From: Fusarium oxysporum f. sp. lycopersici 4287
Lineage: Eukaryota > Ascomycota > Sordariomycetes > Hypocreales > Nectriaceae
Assembly: GCF_000149955.1 (NCBI RefSeq)
Contig: NW_017264846.1
Span: forward strand, 168,499 to 232,498
Direction of reading: 5' to 3'
DNA length: 64,000 bases
The position numbers and the translations under genes are program-made. Positions 31,680-41,784 of the stretch are shown one piece after another (position 1 is the first letter of the stretch; each line of letters opens with the position of its first letter). The notes under the pieces were generated by a model. It worked only from the letters and a program-made list of their open reading frames with translations, was not told where the DNA came from and did no database searches.

Positions 31680-33531
31680 TAACGTATATGATAAGCGAGT
31701 GAGCCACCTTTCATCACCTACATAATAAGATTACTCCTAAAAACATCACAATCTATCAGATTAATTAAAGTTAATCGCTATATTCTTCCATATTGACCTC
31801 GATTTCCTCCTGACAGGTCCTTGCATTATGCCCGGCCTTGCCGCATACACCACAACGCCGACCACCCGGTCGCTCTGACCTTCCTCGACCACCACTTCTT
31901 GACGATTCAGCCACTACCTGCGCATCAACATCCATCTGATCAATTACTTGCGATGCTTACTGTACAGTTATAGCCCCTCCTTTCTGTAATCTAGTTCTTT
32001 TTGCCCTGCGGCGCCGGCTTAGTATCTCATTTGCATCTCGAAGATTTCGGACCTCATTCCTCAATAAGACAACCTCATGCATAACTGCCTTTGTTGCTTT
32101 AGTATTTGACTTTAAAGCTTCTATTATTGACTCTGGGGAGCTGCCTTTATGTCTTCTGATTCGTTTTTCGAGGTATTCAGACTGAGATTGAGCCTCAATT
32201 GCTGTCTTTGGGGTCTTTGAAACCCATGGGGTTAATGGTTGGCTGACCTCCCCAGGAGGCGTTGGGGTTCGTAGCTGCACATCAAGCTTTGAGATCACGG
32301 CTTCTGGGTCAAGAGGAGCAAGTTCAGCTCCTCTAAAACCCCCCTGGATATTGCTTTCTGTGAAAGTAGCTTTAAAGGCGGCATAAAAGGCCGGAAAGAA
32401 CTCGGTCTTGGAAATATGGGTTATGGAGCATCTAATCAGATGCTCTATTTCTCGACCATAAGCCTGTTTCAGCACTGCAAAGCACCCAACATCAAGAGGC
32501 TGAAGTAGGTGAGATGCATGAGGCGGCATACAAAGCGTGATAATCTTATTATCCTGGCAGTATCTCTCAAAGTCAGCAGAGTGGTGGCTTTCGTGGCCAT
32601 CGAGGATCAGAAGACGATAGACACCAACTGATCGGTTACTTGTAGACCGATCAAAGTGCTTTAGCCACTCGAGATCCAGCTAGTTGTTTGTCCATAACTC
32701 TGAAATACTGCAACAACTCCGGCGGTACGGGATAAGCAAGCCTATTATCACTTGGTACCAGTTGGCAAGGTGATATTGGCCCGCACCAATGATGAACGGC
32801 GCGATCGATTGATCTTCTGCATTAATCGCCTGGATTACTGTAATCCATTCACGATTTCCAGCCTGCACTTATTTTGGTCTTCCTTGCCTTTCCGAGCCTG
32901 TAACTGCCATTCCGGCCATTATAAGGCCCATCATAAAGCCAGTCTCATCAAAGTTCCACATATCATCTGATCGGATACCATGCTTCGCGATTGTGTTCTG
33001 TACAAGCCTGAACCAGCCACGAATAATAGTCTGATCTTCGCATTTAGCTCTCTGATAGTCATATCTCCGAAATAAACGTACCTTTAGCTCTGGTTATCGA
33101 TTTACGAAGGTATGAGCCCAACGCTTGCCAACAGGTGACACGTCGCGGTCTGCAAGCAGAGAATTGGCCATTTCTCCCACAAATCGCAGTCGCGCAGAAA
33201 ATCCTCGCGAATCTAGGTCGAGAATGAATTGGACTATTATCTGCTCCTCTAGATCAGATAGTCTCCGTGACTTTGGGATACAATCGCGCCGTGATTGAAT
33301 GCCATTATGGCGGCGGCGTAAGGTCTCAAAAGAAACCTGATATATAGTTGAGGCACGTCGGAGACTTAGTTTTGGGTTATTTTGAAGGGCCTGAAGGGCA
33401 AGAAAGACTCTAGCTTTATTTAAAGATTGTGGCATGTTTAGTGGTTGAGAAGTATTTGATCAGATAGTAATAGTGTAGGATGAGAGATTTTTGGCTCACA
33501 TACTTATCTCACATGCTTATCAAACACGTTA
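31680..33531 (-). mobile_element. Pogo element C, decayed
   Basis: Left terminus starts TAACGTATATGATAAGCGAG; the right one, inverted, TAACGTGTTTGATAAGCATG. The ends have diverged more than those of element B. It begins only about 50 bp after element B ends and has the same orientation. Confidence 0.82.
31771..33435 (-). pseudogene. Pogo C transposase, broken
   Basis: ATG 33435 (MPQSLNKARVFLALQALQNN). Compared with element B it has stops in the HTH/core linker (VNR*PELK, CAA to TAA), in GRPK*VQAGN, in TNN*LDLEW and near the basic C-terminal segment. About 20 residues around 32690-32760 are replaced by unrelated sequence (VIIGLLIPYRRSCCSISELW), which looks like a local rearrangement. The DDE landmarks and the CGVCGKAGHNARTCQ knuckle remain readable. 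Confidence 0.85.
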
Positions 33532-33550
33532 GTTTTATTGGGATTTGAGA

Positions 33551-33610
33551 CAAAGGTTAAGATTTTTGGCTAACTCGCTTTTCTGGTTAACTCGCTTGTC
33601 AACCACCTTA
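33551..33610 (-). repeat. Orphan pogo-family terminus
   Basis: Reading inward on the minus strand: TAAGGTGGTTGACAAGCGAG, then two motif copies, AAGCGAGTTAACCA and AAGCGAGTTAGCCA. No partner left end was found. It lies 20 bp beyond element C. Confidence 0.55.
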
Positions 33611-33851
33611 GATTTTATATTTATTGGGACAGGTGCTGATAAACCGGAGCCAGAACTTAACGCCCTGCTATAAAGTGTTGCCTTGCCTGAACGTGTAACC
33701 AAGTACTAATGAGAAATTCAAACCCAGCTCCTATCAAAAATCAAGTCTCCCCTCTACAAATTGTAGTAAAATAAATTATTTGCTGTGCACTTGATTTATG
33801 GCTGTAGGACTAGCCGCGGATTTCTTATGTGACACCTTGATAAGTGCGGTT

Positions 33852-34076
33852 CTAAGCTTCATGGAGTTTTTCAGCCTTGGGAGGGTACTTTCCCCCTTCT
33901 TTTTCAATCTTCGGCTGACAAGTACACCAGTCATGCTCAGGAATCTCAGACATGACCTCTGGAACGTGGTTACCGCAGCCCCACCAAGTGGCTTTTTCTA
34001 TAGCCAAGGTCAGTCCCGACCAATGATTTGAATAAGCGGGCTTACTGCAAGTGTTGCAAGTGGCTTTCTTGCACAT
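33852..34076 (-). CDS. Small Cys-rich protein, two exons
   Basis: Exons 34076-34046 and 33997-33852, intron 33998-34045 (48 bp; GTAAGC, CTGACC branch, CTATAG). The intron has no stop and is a multiple of three, so unspliced reading gives 74 residues and spliced gives 58. The spliced protein joins TCNTCKKATWWGCGNHVPEV, which matches a small conserved fungal/bacterial family I remember as MCKKATC..C.K.TWWGCG.H...VM......WC.C.P. The six cysteines suggest metal or disulfide binding. Function unknown. The family match is from memory and needs a search. Confidence 0.7.
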   Translation of the reverse strand: MCKKATCNTCSKPAYSNHWSGLTLAIEKATWWGCGNHVPEVMSEIPEHDWCTCQPKIEKEGGKYPPKAEKLHEA

Positions 34077-34324
34077 TCTGACGGGAATTCTCGTTTATAA
34101 ACCGGTGCTTAAAGGAAGGGGAATTTAATTTTAGCTATGCAGTAGGCACAGATGCAGACAATAAATATCACTCAGATTAGGGGCGAAGTGGATCATATAT
34201 GTGAGATTTGCACCTTGAATGCTGCCAGGGATGGCATATCCATGACGTAAGAGAAACCCAGATCGTACGAGATCGGGAGACTCTAAACTTGGGGAGTATG
34301 ATCCTCACAAGGCTCTTAAAAAAG

Positions 34325-34440
34325 GTCGCCGATTCTAATCCCCGCTCGATCCTTTAAAATTTATATTTTATTTCCCGCGCCTTCTAACAAGGTTTTTAGT
34401 ACCACTAGACCTTGAATGTGAATTCATGCTATGGGGCATA
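34325..34440 (+). repeat. Dispersed repeat, copy 1 (inverted relative to 38453)
   Basis: Contains GTCGCCGATTCTAATCCCCG and, further on, GGTTTTTAGTACCACTAGAC. Both blocks recur in the same order on the opposite strand at 38453-38553. The first block has some resemblance to a tRNA T-arm. It may be a short nonautonomous element. Confidence 0.55.
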
Positions 34441-34577
34441 GATTTGTAAGTTGCTTAGCAGAATAACCCACGTTGACATTGTTGTATCCCTTTGACTGGC
34501 GTAAGGCAACACCTAGGTCACGAGCAGGGATTCCAACCAATCATAGAGCCACAAGCTCAAGGTATGTAAAGCCCCGC

Positions 34578-36515
34578 CTAATTTAAGTGATGCCAGAAGT
34601 CCCAACATTTTCCAGGGGTACAAGGAAATACCTGGCATTGCTTACAGCCATACCGGGATTTCCGTATTTCCCCTCTGCTGCCGCTGGTTGCGGATAAAAG
34701 TTTTTGCTTCGACTGTATCTCCCCAAGCCGCATCCCTTTGCAAGCCTTGCAAGCAACAGGAATTTTATTACAGAACCATTCATGTTGCGATGTAGGCGTA
34801 AACTCATCCCCAGTCCGAAATCTCTGTCTCGACTGACTACTAAGGTCATACTTTGCAACAGGGTCATTAACAAGACGCTGCTTCCACTCCGCTTGAGACT
34901 TCTCTGGCTTCCACCGTGGGTTTCTCGTTGCTGCAGGATGAAGCTGTTGATCAGGGCTATTTCTAGCAGGAAGTCTCAAGCTAGGGCCCTCCAGCCGCCC
35001 CGACAAACACGGCTATCAGGGCCCCAGTAGGCTCGCATTTGATCGCCTCGATCTACGGCATTCATTTCGTCGTTGTAAGTGGCAGCGACAGACGGAATTG
35101 AAATCACTTTGACTGGCTCCTCACCGGAAAACTCTTGCATTGGCCGTGCTGCAGGTTGGTCTGCTGTTGGTCGTTTCCTTATGCGGTCAATCCGTTCATT
35201 GCCTGTAAATACGGTGGATAAAAACAACACAAGGGCATTATCTTTCCAAGCGATCTGGTTGACCTATCAAAAGTTGAATCAGTAAGGCTTATCTGTAAAA
35301 ATTTGTCTCCTTGACTAACTAGGTTATCAGATGTTGGGATTGCTTTAAGGCAGTTAAAAGGAATACTACCAGCAGCAGTATTATCATCAGCTTTGAGCTT
35401 GACGAGCAGCCAGTAAAGACCACAGTTCCGGCGGGGTTAGCCGTGGCTCCGTGCCCAAGCTGACGTAGCCGACGGAATAGGTTGGAAGAAGAGAATAGGT
35501 TGTCGAGAAACACGCGGTATCTGGCTTCCGGCAGCAGAATCACTAGGGCGACAACCACAGCTTGGGTCGGGTTTAGGTAAACAGTATTCTGTGGCTCTCG
35601 AAACCGCCGTTGCTGCCATTGGCGACGTAGTTGTGAAGGCAGCCGCCGGTAGGTGTGTCTGATACCTGCAGGCCCGAACTTCTGGCCCGGCCTGTGCCAG
35701 AGCCACCGTATGAAATAACCGCGTTGAGCCACAGCCCAGACTTTGAAGCCCGTGGGAATGGGTTTAGATGGGACAGTTGTCATCTCTAAAGATCTTCCTA
35801 GTAAGCGGACCATAAACTCATCTATAGCAATAGCTGTGCCTGGTTTGAAGAAAGTAGTGGATATATGTTGTATGTGATTAGACCAGTCATCCACCCGGCT
35901 CAACGTCCGGCTATATAAGCTATCCCCAGTAGCTATGAATACTGCTATCCCCAGTAGCTACGAATATTGTTGCGTGGCCAAAGAGACATAGAACTCGTGA
36001 TAATAGCTGAAATCGGCGAAGAGACATCCACTTTACATTTGGATGACTTGGCTGTTGCTTCCCTAACTGTGACGTTCTCCAATAGTCTTCTATTCGGGGT
36101 TCCTTGTGTATTCGCATATAGATCAGGATCGCAATCCATACGAAGATTTCTACAACAGAGGTTGGCTTCCAATCAAGAAGCCGCGACTGTGGCTGTTGCC
36201 CATCACTGCAGCTATTTGTAAGCATCTCAAGCCGATCACTAGCCCAGCTATTCGTATAGCAAACCCAGCTTTCTACTAGCCAAACAGGGAGAAATTGCTG
36301 GAATAGCAGCATTGGCTCTGGGGTAAATCCTCTATCCGAAATGACCGATCTGGGAGATGAACGGGGTCGAAGTTGTAGCCACGGCCAGAAACTGGATTAT
36401 TGACTGGTCGGCATGTGTTATCAGTCGGCTGCTCACGGCAGCTATGATCGACTCGAATGAAGCTATTGTCATCATCCACGTTGGCTGCTTGGCTAGAGAG
36501 TTGTTCGATACCCAT
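34578..36515 (-). pseudogene. piggyBac-like transposase, frameshifted
   Basis: The frame pieces, read from 36515 leftward, correspond in order to those of element 1: N-terminal region; FLPVWLVESWVCYTNSW; LGKQQPSHPNVKWMSLRRF; VDDWSNHIQ; TAIAIDEFMVRLLGRS (acidic site, here with the Glu kept); VFLDNLFSSSNLFRRLRQLGHG; YNDEMNAVDRGDQ; and a Cys-rich tail. Frameshifts occur near 36300, 35910 (a 25-bp tandem duplication), 35400 and 35000. Non-functional. Confidence 0.82.
35919..35968 (+). repeat. 25-bp tandem duplication in piggyBac 2
   Basis: Two adjacent copies of GCTATCCCCAGTAGCTAYGA.., unit 25 bp (35919 and 35944), differing at a few bases. The length is not a multiple of three, so the duplication itself breaks the transposase frame. 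Confidence 0.85.
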
Positions 36516-36660
36516 GACAGCTCATTGAATGGGTTGTATGACGATTTCAGCGGGGTCGGTTTCGCGGACGCTTCAAGTCACTACCATGTGTCCCTTGGTT
36601 GCGCGGGGGCCGTGTGGGGCTCAGTATGGAGGTGCTGCCTTACGCTAGTCAAAGGGATAC

Positions 36661-36959
36661 TCATGTTGAGTCTGCCGATCGTCTAGGCAGCACGATGCTG
36701 CCTGCGATTTAGAGTTCATGGCAAGTGTAAAGTTATTCACGATGGTCGTGATCCTTGCCTTTCACATCTTTGTCCTTTCCTTATGGATAGATGCCGTTAC
36801 ATAAATCTGGCTAGCTAAAGTATACCGATGGGCTTTTCCCTGCCTTGTTGTCGTAGGAGGAAAGTGACAGTGGCGCGAACTTGACTATGAGAAGGAGCAT
36901 AGCCCAAGGCTTCTTGTCGAAGTATCCAGACAACCAATCCGGGCTCCTAAGACTTGAAT
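36661..36959. other. No gene seen
   Basis: Spacer without a supported ORF or repeat. Confidence 0.4.
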
Positions 36960-37139
36960 AGTATAGTAGCTGGGCAGAATAGGTGACCTCAGACTTGGGT
37001 GGCTCTACTCTTAATCGGTCTGAGAAGGTCGGCTGAGGGGAGCCATGCTTTGTCCGGCTTGGTTCTGGGAGAGGCCGTTATCGGTGACATCCAATATGGC
37101 TTCAATAACTTCATCTTCTGGGTAACACGCTTGATTCAT
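36960..37139 (-). pseudogene. Fragment of another pogo-type transposase (HTH)
   Basis: Minus-strand start MNQACYPEDEVIEAILDVTD followed by NGLSQNQA matches the N-terminal psq helix-turn-helix of fungal Fot/pogo transposases. A one-base frameshift at about 37055 moves the continuation (KHGSPQPTFSDRLRVEPP) into another frame. No catalytic core follows. This is a different subfamily from elements A-C. Confidence 0.6.
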
Positions 37140-37509
37140 TCTCAAGGCAATTATAGAACATTCCTGTAGATAGAACACCCGAAAGCCATGGGGAAGGGGG
37201 GGGACTCTGCGAAGACGGGGCATTGGTAGGGATTTTACATTGGTGCCACACTACCATACCGCTCATACGACGCAAAAAAAGAGTAGTATAATACGAAATA
37301 ACATGAAACCTCCTTTGAGATACAGCTTGTTTCATGTAAATAACTTCAGTCCTTGACCAAGCACCTTTCAAGTGAATTTGGGCATTTTATATGAGGAAAC
37401 CTTTTTTGCCTATTGGTTGAGGGGTACTGCATGGTAGTTATATAGGATCATGTCAAATAATGATAGCAGCCGCATAACCCTTATAGTCTTTTCAGATCCA
37501 TGTATTAAT

Positions 37510-38244
37510 TCAAGATTGATCTACGGGTGGCTGCTTACGGTTCAGGAACAGCAATAATGTAACCAGCGTCTTTCCTGCACCTGATACAAACAATGCATTT
37601 GATGAGCCGATGCCCGTTCGCATGAAGGCTCCGGCAAAGCTCCCCACCACCAACGCAATTAAAAATCCAGCACGTCGATTTCTTGAACGGTTTTGTAACT
37701 TTAAAAGCCCTGGATCGATAACAAGATCAACCCATGCTGCTGTCGCCATAGCCGTTGTGATTTCCTGGATTCGAAAGGGTCGCATAGACGCTACTTGGGC
37801 ACCTGATGCAAAGGCGAGTAAAGCAAGTGAACCCATTGCTGAGGGGCCTGTACCATAAGGGGAGTATGCGGGGTGAATAATGGCGGCCGCAAACGTGAGA
37901 ATTGTCTGCGCACAGTGACTAAATATCAGCCACATACGAGCTCGTGGTCCAACAGTATTGGCTAACTGTCCTGTTGTAATAGCTCCGGCTAGGAACATAC
38001 CCAAGCTTAAGCCTACGTCTGACAAGTTGAAAATCGAGTCATCATGCCCTGCGAGACCCACAGCTAATACAACGGAATTACCGGTCTGGTTGGATGCAAA
38101 ACATTTGAAATCTGGGTAGCTGACTGCATCTTGGACACCAGTGCTGAATGTAAGAAGGAGAAGTTGAATCTCGAGGAGGATGTCAACCTCTAGGTTGGCG
38201 GACAGGTAACGTCGGACATTATTGATTGATAATTTAAAAGACAT
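37510..38244 (-). CDS. DUF1275/YoaK-family membrane protein
   Basis: ATG 38244; 244 residues, single exon. Features of the family: an N-terminal cytoplasmic segment; the GVQDAVSYPDFKCFASNQTGN motif region in and after helix 1; a conserved Asn/Thr-Gly and later a GAQVASMR segment; about six hydrophobic helices. These proteins are common in fungi and bacteria, and their transport or signalling role is unknown. The length is normal for fungal members. It is the first gene of the gene island to the right of the transposon cluster. Confidence 0.85.
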   Translation of the reverse strand: MSFKLSINNVRRYLSANLEVDILLEIQLLLLTFSTGVQDAVSYPDFKCFASNQTGNSVVLAVGLAGHDDSIFNLSDVGLSLGMFLAGAITTGQLANTVGPRARMWLIFSHCAQTILTFAAAIIHPAYSPYGTGPSAMGSLALLAFASGAQVASMRPFRIQEITTAMATAAWVDLVIDPGLLKLQNRSRNRRAGFLIALVVGSFAGAFMRTGIGSSNALFVSGAGKTLVTLLLFLNRKQPPVDQS

Positions 38245-38452
38245 GGGTAGATAGCAACCTTATGCGGTTTGCGTTGTCTGATAGGCGTCAGTTTGGTGTG
38301 GGGATAAGTTTTAAATAGTCAGCAGGGGTAATTCCACGCCTTGGACCTTTATCAGAACCGTGGCATCATACTAATTTTTTTTTTTGCTTTTGCAGGGATG
38401 TAAAAAACCATGTCGAGGGGGCTGTTCTGTTAACCAGCTTACACACCTTCAC

Positions 38453-38553
38453 CCCCTAGCGTGAGTCCACATTCCAGCTCTAGTGGTATTAAAAACCTTA
38501 ACAGAGCGCTAAAACTAACTTTTAGGATGAAGCGGGGACTAGAATCGGCGACT
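38453..38553 (-). repeat. Dispersed repeat, copy 2
   Basis: Reverse-strand counterpart of 34325-34440: AGCGGGGACTAGAATCGGCG at 38531-38550 and a TAGTGGTATTAAAAACCTTA block at 38481-38500. Confidence 0.55.
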
Positions 38554-39212
38554 ACATGCTTGCGCTTTTAGCATTTTTTTCCTCCACATCGTTAGCCGTT
38601 TTCGTGGAGGGTGGTGGGGAGACATAGCCGGTGTTAGGGCAAGGCGGGCATGCAAAATTAAACTATTTAGCCTCTTTGAGCAAGATAAGTCGCTTCTCTG
38701 GTCTTTTCAATTTTCAAACCAATTTCGAGCTTCAATCGGGTGACGCAAAGTTAGTGTTAGTTCTACTATTATACGGAAGTTAGCCGAAATTGGTTACTGG
38801 GATTTCAGAGTGGTGTCGAGCTCCGCTCCAGTAGCCTTGAAACAAGCATTTGACGGATGAATTACGGCGACCTCACCTCATGACGTGCAGGGTGGGACAA
38901 CTTGCGTGTGCGACGAGGTCGGCGACTCGGACCCAGTGGCCACCGCAGACTACCTCCTCATATAATCATCTCCTACTTATTAACGATTAGCGGCGCAGCT
39001 TATAAACATATCACCCCATTTGCCGAACTCTGCGTCACGAAATTTTAGTGGCTGGGTGGAGTTATATGATATGATCGAAAGAATCATGTGTGTCCTAGAT
39101 GATTGATTTACCAGGCTCTTATGTCCGCAAGATTCGCGTAGATATATCATTTTTCAGAGAGCCAAATTTTATGCATGTCCACACCCGTCATTCAACAAGA
39201 TAACGTTTGAGC
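38554..39212. other. No gene seen; upstream region of the CoA-disulfide reductase-like gene
   Basis: No coding region was supported. It probably includes the promoter of the gene at 39213. Confidence 0.35.
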
Positions 39213-40862
39213 ATGGCTAAGAGAATCGTGATTGTTGGTGGCGTCGCGGGTGGCATGTCCGCGGCCACCCGCGTTCGACGTCTCGATGAGTCGGCTGCCA
39301 TCACTGTGTTCGAACAGGGAGACTACACCGGCTTCGCCAACTGCGGTATACCCTATGCTCTAGGGAACATCATCAAGCATGATAAAACCCTGATCCTACG
39401 TACACCCAGCGACTTCAAGGAGCGCTTTAATATCGATGTCCATCTTCGAACCGAGGTCATCGGCATTGATCGTGAAAACCACCTGGTCAATGTGCGAACT
39501 GTGGGAACGGACGACATCCGCCAGGTGGGCTACGACAAACTCATTCTGGCCGAAGGTGCCGAAGCGTTTCGGCCTCCGGCTGCTGGGACAGAGTTGGACA
39601 ATGTCGTCACGATGCAGACGATCTCCGATCTTCAGAAAGCCCGTGGCTTAATGTCGGACCGCGATGTAAAACACGTTTGCATAATTGGAGCCGGCTTCAT
39701 TGGAATGGAAGTAGCCGAGAACTTGCGTAACCTCGGGTTCGAGATTTCGATGGTCGAGTACGGGTCGCATGTCTTTCCACCAATTGACGCCGACATGGCT
39801 GAGATTCTTCACACGAAACTCAGAAGCAAAGGAATCCAGTTGTTCCTAAACGATACTTTTAAGAAAATTGAGAAATCAAGCGTCCTCTTGACTAGTGGAT
39901 CTGAGGTACTCGCAGACGTGGTAATTTTGGCAGCGGGAGTGAGGGCCAGAACGAGTCTGGCAAAGCAGGCTGGTTTGAAGTTAGGTGCGACAGGAGTTAG
40001 TGTTAACTCCCATATGCAAACCTCGGACCCGGACATCTATGCAGTTGGAGATATGGTTGAGACACAACACACCGTCATGGGACAGCCTGCTATACTCGCC
40101 TTGGCTGGTCCGGCAAACCGACAAGGGCGGCTCGCGGCCGATCATATATGCGGCAAAGAAGTACAATATCGTGGCAATGTCGGCACCGTTATCTGCCAAG
40201 TCTTTGACCTGAGCCTCGGCTTCGTGGGCCTTTCTATCGAAGCGCTTCGTCGATTGGGCCACGATCCTCTTTGGGTCACAGTGCATCCCCTTGACCATGC
40301 AGGCTATTATCCAGGCTCACAAACCATGACGATCAAACTCGCTTTTCAGAAAGAGACGGGCCGTATCTGGGGAGCACAGATTGTAGGCAAGGCTGGTGTC
40401 GACAAACGTATTGACGTGCTCGCTACAGCTATGCAATTTGGCAGCACGGTTTTTGATCTGGAGCATCTCGAGCTAGCCTATGCACCACCATACGGCTCGG
40501 CGAAAGATCCTGTCAATATGGCCGGCTTTGTGGCTTCAAATGTTCTACGTGGAGACTGCGATATCATTCACGCCGAACAGCTCAACCAGGCGAAGCTTGG
40601 CAAGTTGCAGATTGTGGATGTCCGCTCGCCTGAGGAATTCGCTAACGGTCATCTTTCTAAAGCGATCAATCTACCAGTCGACAGCTTGAGGCATCATTTT
40701 GGCGTTCTTGATAAGTCACTACCAACTGTCGTATACTGTCAAGTGGGCTATCGCGGCTATTTAGCTTACCGCATCCTTAAGCAAGGGGGGTTTGATGTTG
40801 CTAACCTCGATGGTGGTTTCAAGATGGTAGCCGAGGGAGGATATAGATTGATCGACAGTTAA
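39213..40862 (+). CDS. CoA-disulfide reductase-like flavoprotein with C-terminal rhodanese domain
   Basis: Start at ATG 39213 (MAKRIVIVGGVAGGMSAATR); an in-frame TTG two codons upstream is unlikely to be used. 549 residues, no intron. It has an N-terminal FAD motif, a catalytic Cys in FANCGIPY (Cys44), an NAD(P)H motif (HVCIIGAGFIGMEVAENL, about 152), the second FAD motif (YAVGDMVE, about 275) and the C-terminal dimerisation domain. From about residue 460 there is a rhodanese domain with active-site Cys in VVYCQVGYRG. By family knowledge it would reduce CoA disulfide, persulfides or polysulfides with NAD(P)H. The architecture is best known from bacteria, and the lack of introns would fit an old transfer, but fungal homologs exist, so this is inference. 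Probably cytosolic. Confidence 0.9.
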   Translation: MAKRIVIVGGVAGGMSAATRVRRLDESAAITVFEQGDYTGFANCGIPYALGNIIKHDKTLILRTPSDFKERFNIDVHLRTEVIGIDRENHLVNVRTVGTDDIRQVGYDKLILAEGAEAFRPPAAGTELDNVVTMQTISDLQKARGLMSDRDVKHVCIIGAGFIGMEVAENLRNLGFEISMVEYGSHVFPPIDADMAEILHTKLRSKGIQLFLNDTFKKIEKSSVLLTSGSEVLADVVILAAGVRARTSLAKQAGLKLGATGVSVNSHMQTSDPDIYAVGDMVETQHTVMGQPAILALAGPANRQGRLAADHICGKEVQYRGNVGTVICQVFDLSLGFVGLSIEALRRLGHDPLWVTVHPLDHAGYYPGSQTMTIKLAFQKETGRIWGAQIVGKAGVDKRIDVLATAMQFGSTVFDLEHLELAYAPPYGSAKDPVNMAGFVASNVLRGDCDIIHAEQLNQAKLGKLQIVDVRSPEEFANGHLSKAINLPVDSLRHHFGVLDKSLPTVVYCQVGYRGYLAYRILKQGGFDVANLDGGFKMVAEGGYRLIDS

Positions 40863-40904
40863 TTCTTTTTTTTTCTTCTTTTTTTTCTTCTTTTTTTTTA
40901 ATTT
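40863..40904 (+). repeat. Pyrimidine tract after the stop codon
   Basis: Tandem TTTTTTTTC-type units directly after the reductase stop. It may form part of the 3' untranslated region. Confidence 0.5.
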
Positions 40905-41784
40905 AGTTTTCCGTTTTTCCTTTCTAACATTAGTAAAATGATGAATCCTTATATGTAATTAACAGTTGAAACACATAATAACCTTTCACATGTCAAACCT
41001 TGGAATCAGTCTAGGTTATGTAGATACTGAATGGTTTAACTACCGAAGAATGCGCCGTAATAAAGGTTCTTTATATGAGCTTTTCGTCAAGAAGCGAGAA
41101 TTACTACTGATATTTATTGACCTCTAGAAACAGAATTTATAGCTATTAGGGTTTGGCTGCACTGTGTAAAGGGAATCTGGCTCCTTCGCCCTATCGGTAG
41201 CATACAGATGACAGGAATAAGAAAAGGAATCAGAAGAAAGTATCGAGAATCAGTATCGTCGACTGAAGACTGAAATGTCGATTCAGCTTCATGGCATAGC
41301 ATATACGGCCTCACAGAGGCGGAGCTGTAAAGATTGAACGCGGAAATATTATCTAATAACTCAATTAGGGTCCTGGGGGCTTCAACTTCATTCTGCCATT
41401 ATTTGGCCGTGATGTAACTCATCTCCTTGTTAGTTGGCCGGAATGAGATAGAAGTTCTTCCTTTGCGATCCTTTCTGTGGTCGTGCCCTTTGGGTATTTT
41501 TGGTCCTGAATGAGCTTGACAATAGAATTACTCACAGAGATCACGATTATTCGTTTTTTAATCATGAATTGAAAAGATAGCTCTCTGTGCAGGGGCCAAA
41601 GTTATAAAATAGATATACACTATGGGACATCCCCTCCAAGGCCGAGGCAACTGAGCTGCAAGGAAATAACACAAAGCCACCTTCGTCCGACTATTTGACT
41701 CTCTGGGGGTTAAGAATAGGAATTGGACAACTTTTTGATACGAGGTGTATTTGTTCTATATAAACTATCACTGTATGCGAACAC
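40905..41784. other. No gene seen
   Basis: Convergent intergenic region between the reductase-like gene and the ABC transporter gene. No supported ORF. Confidence 0.4.

Larger units (their letters stand above)
34484..36660 (-). mobile_element. piggyBac-like element 2, decayed
   Basis: Terminal repeats start GTATCCCTTTGACTGGCGTA at 34484 and, inverted, GTATCCCTTTGACTAGCGTA at 36660, about 30 bp with few mismatches. Same terminal style as the elements at 1172 and 21938. No TTAA duplication was seen. Confidence 0.82.

Noticed and set aside
34325..34365. tRNA gene suggested by a T-arm-like word
   Set aside because: No acceptor stem, D-arm or anticodon arm could be drawn around it; it is part of a dispersed repeat.
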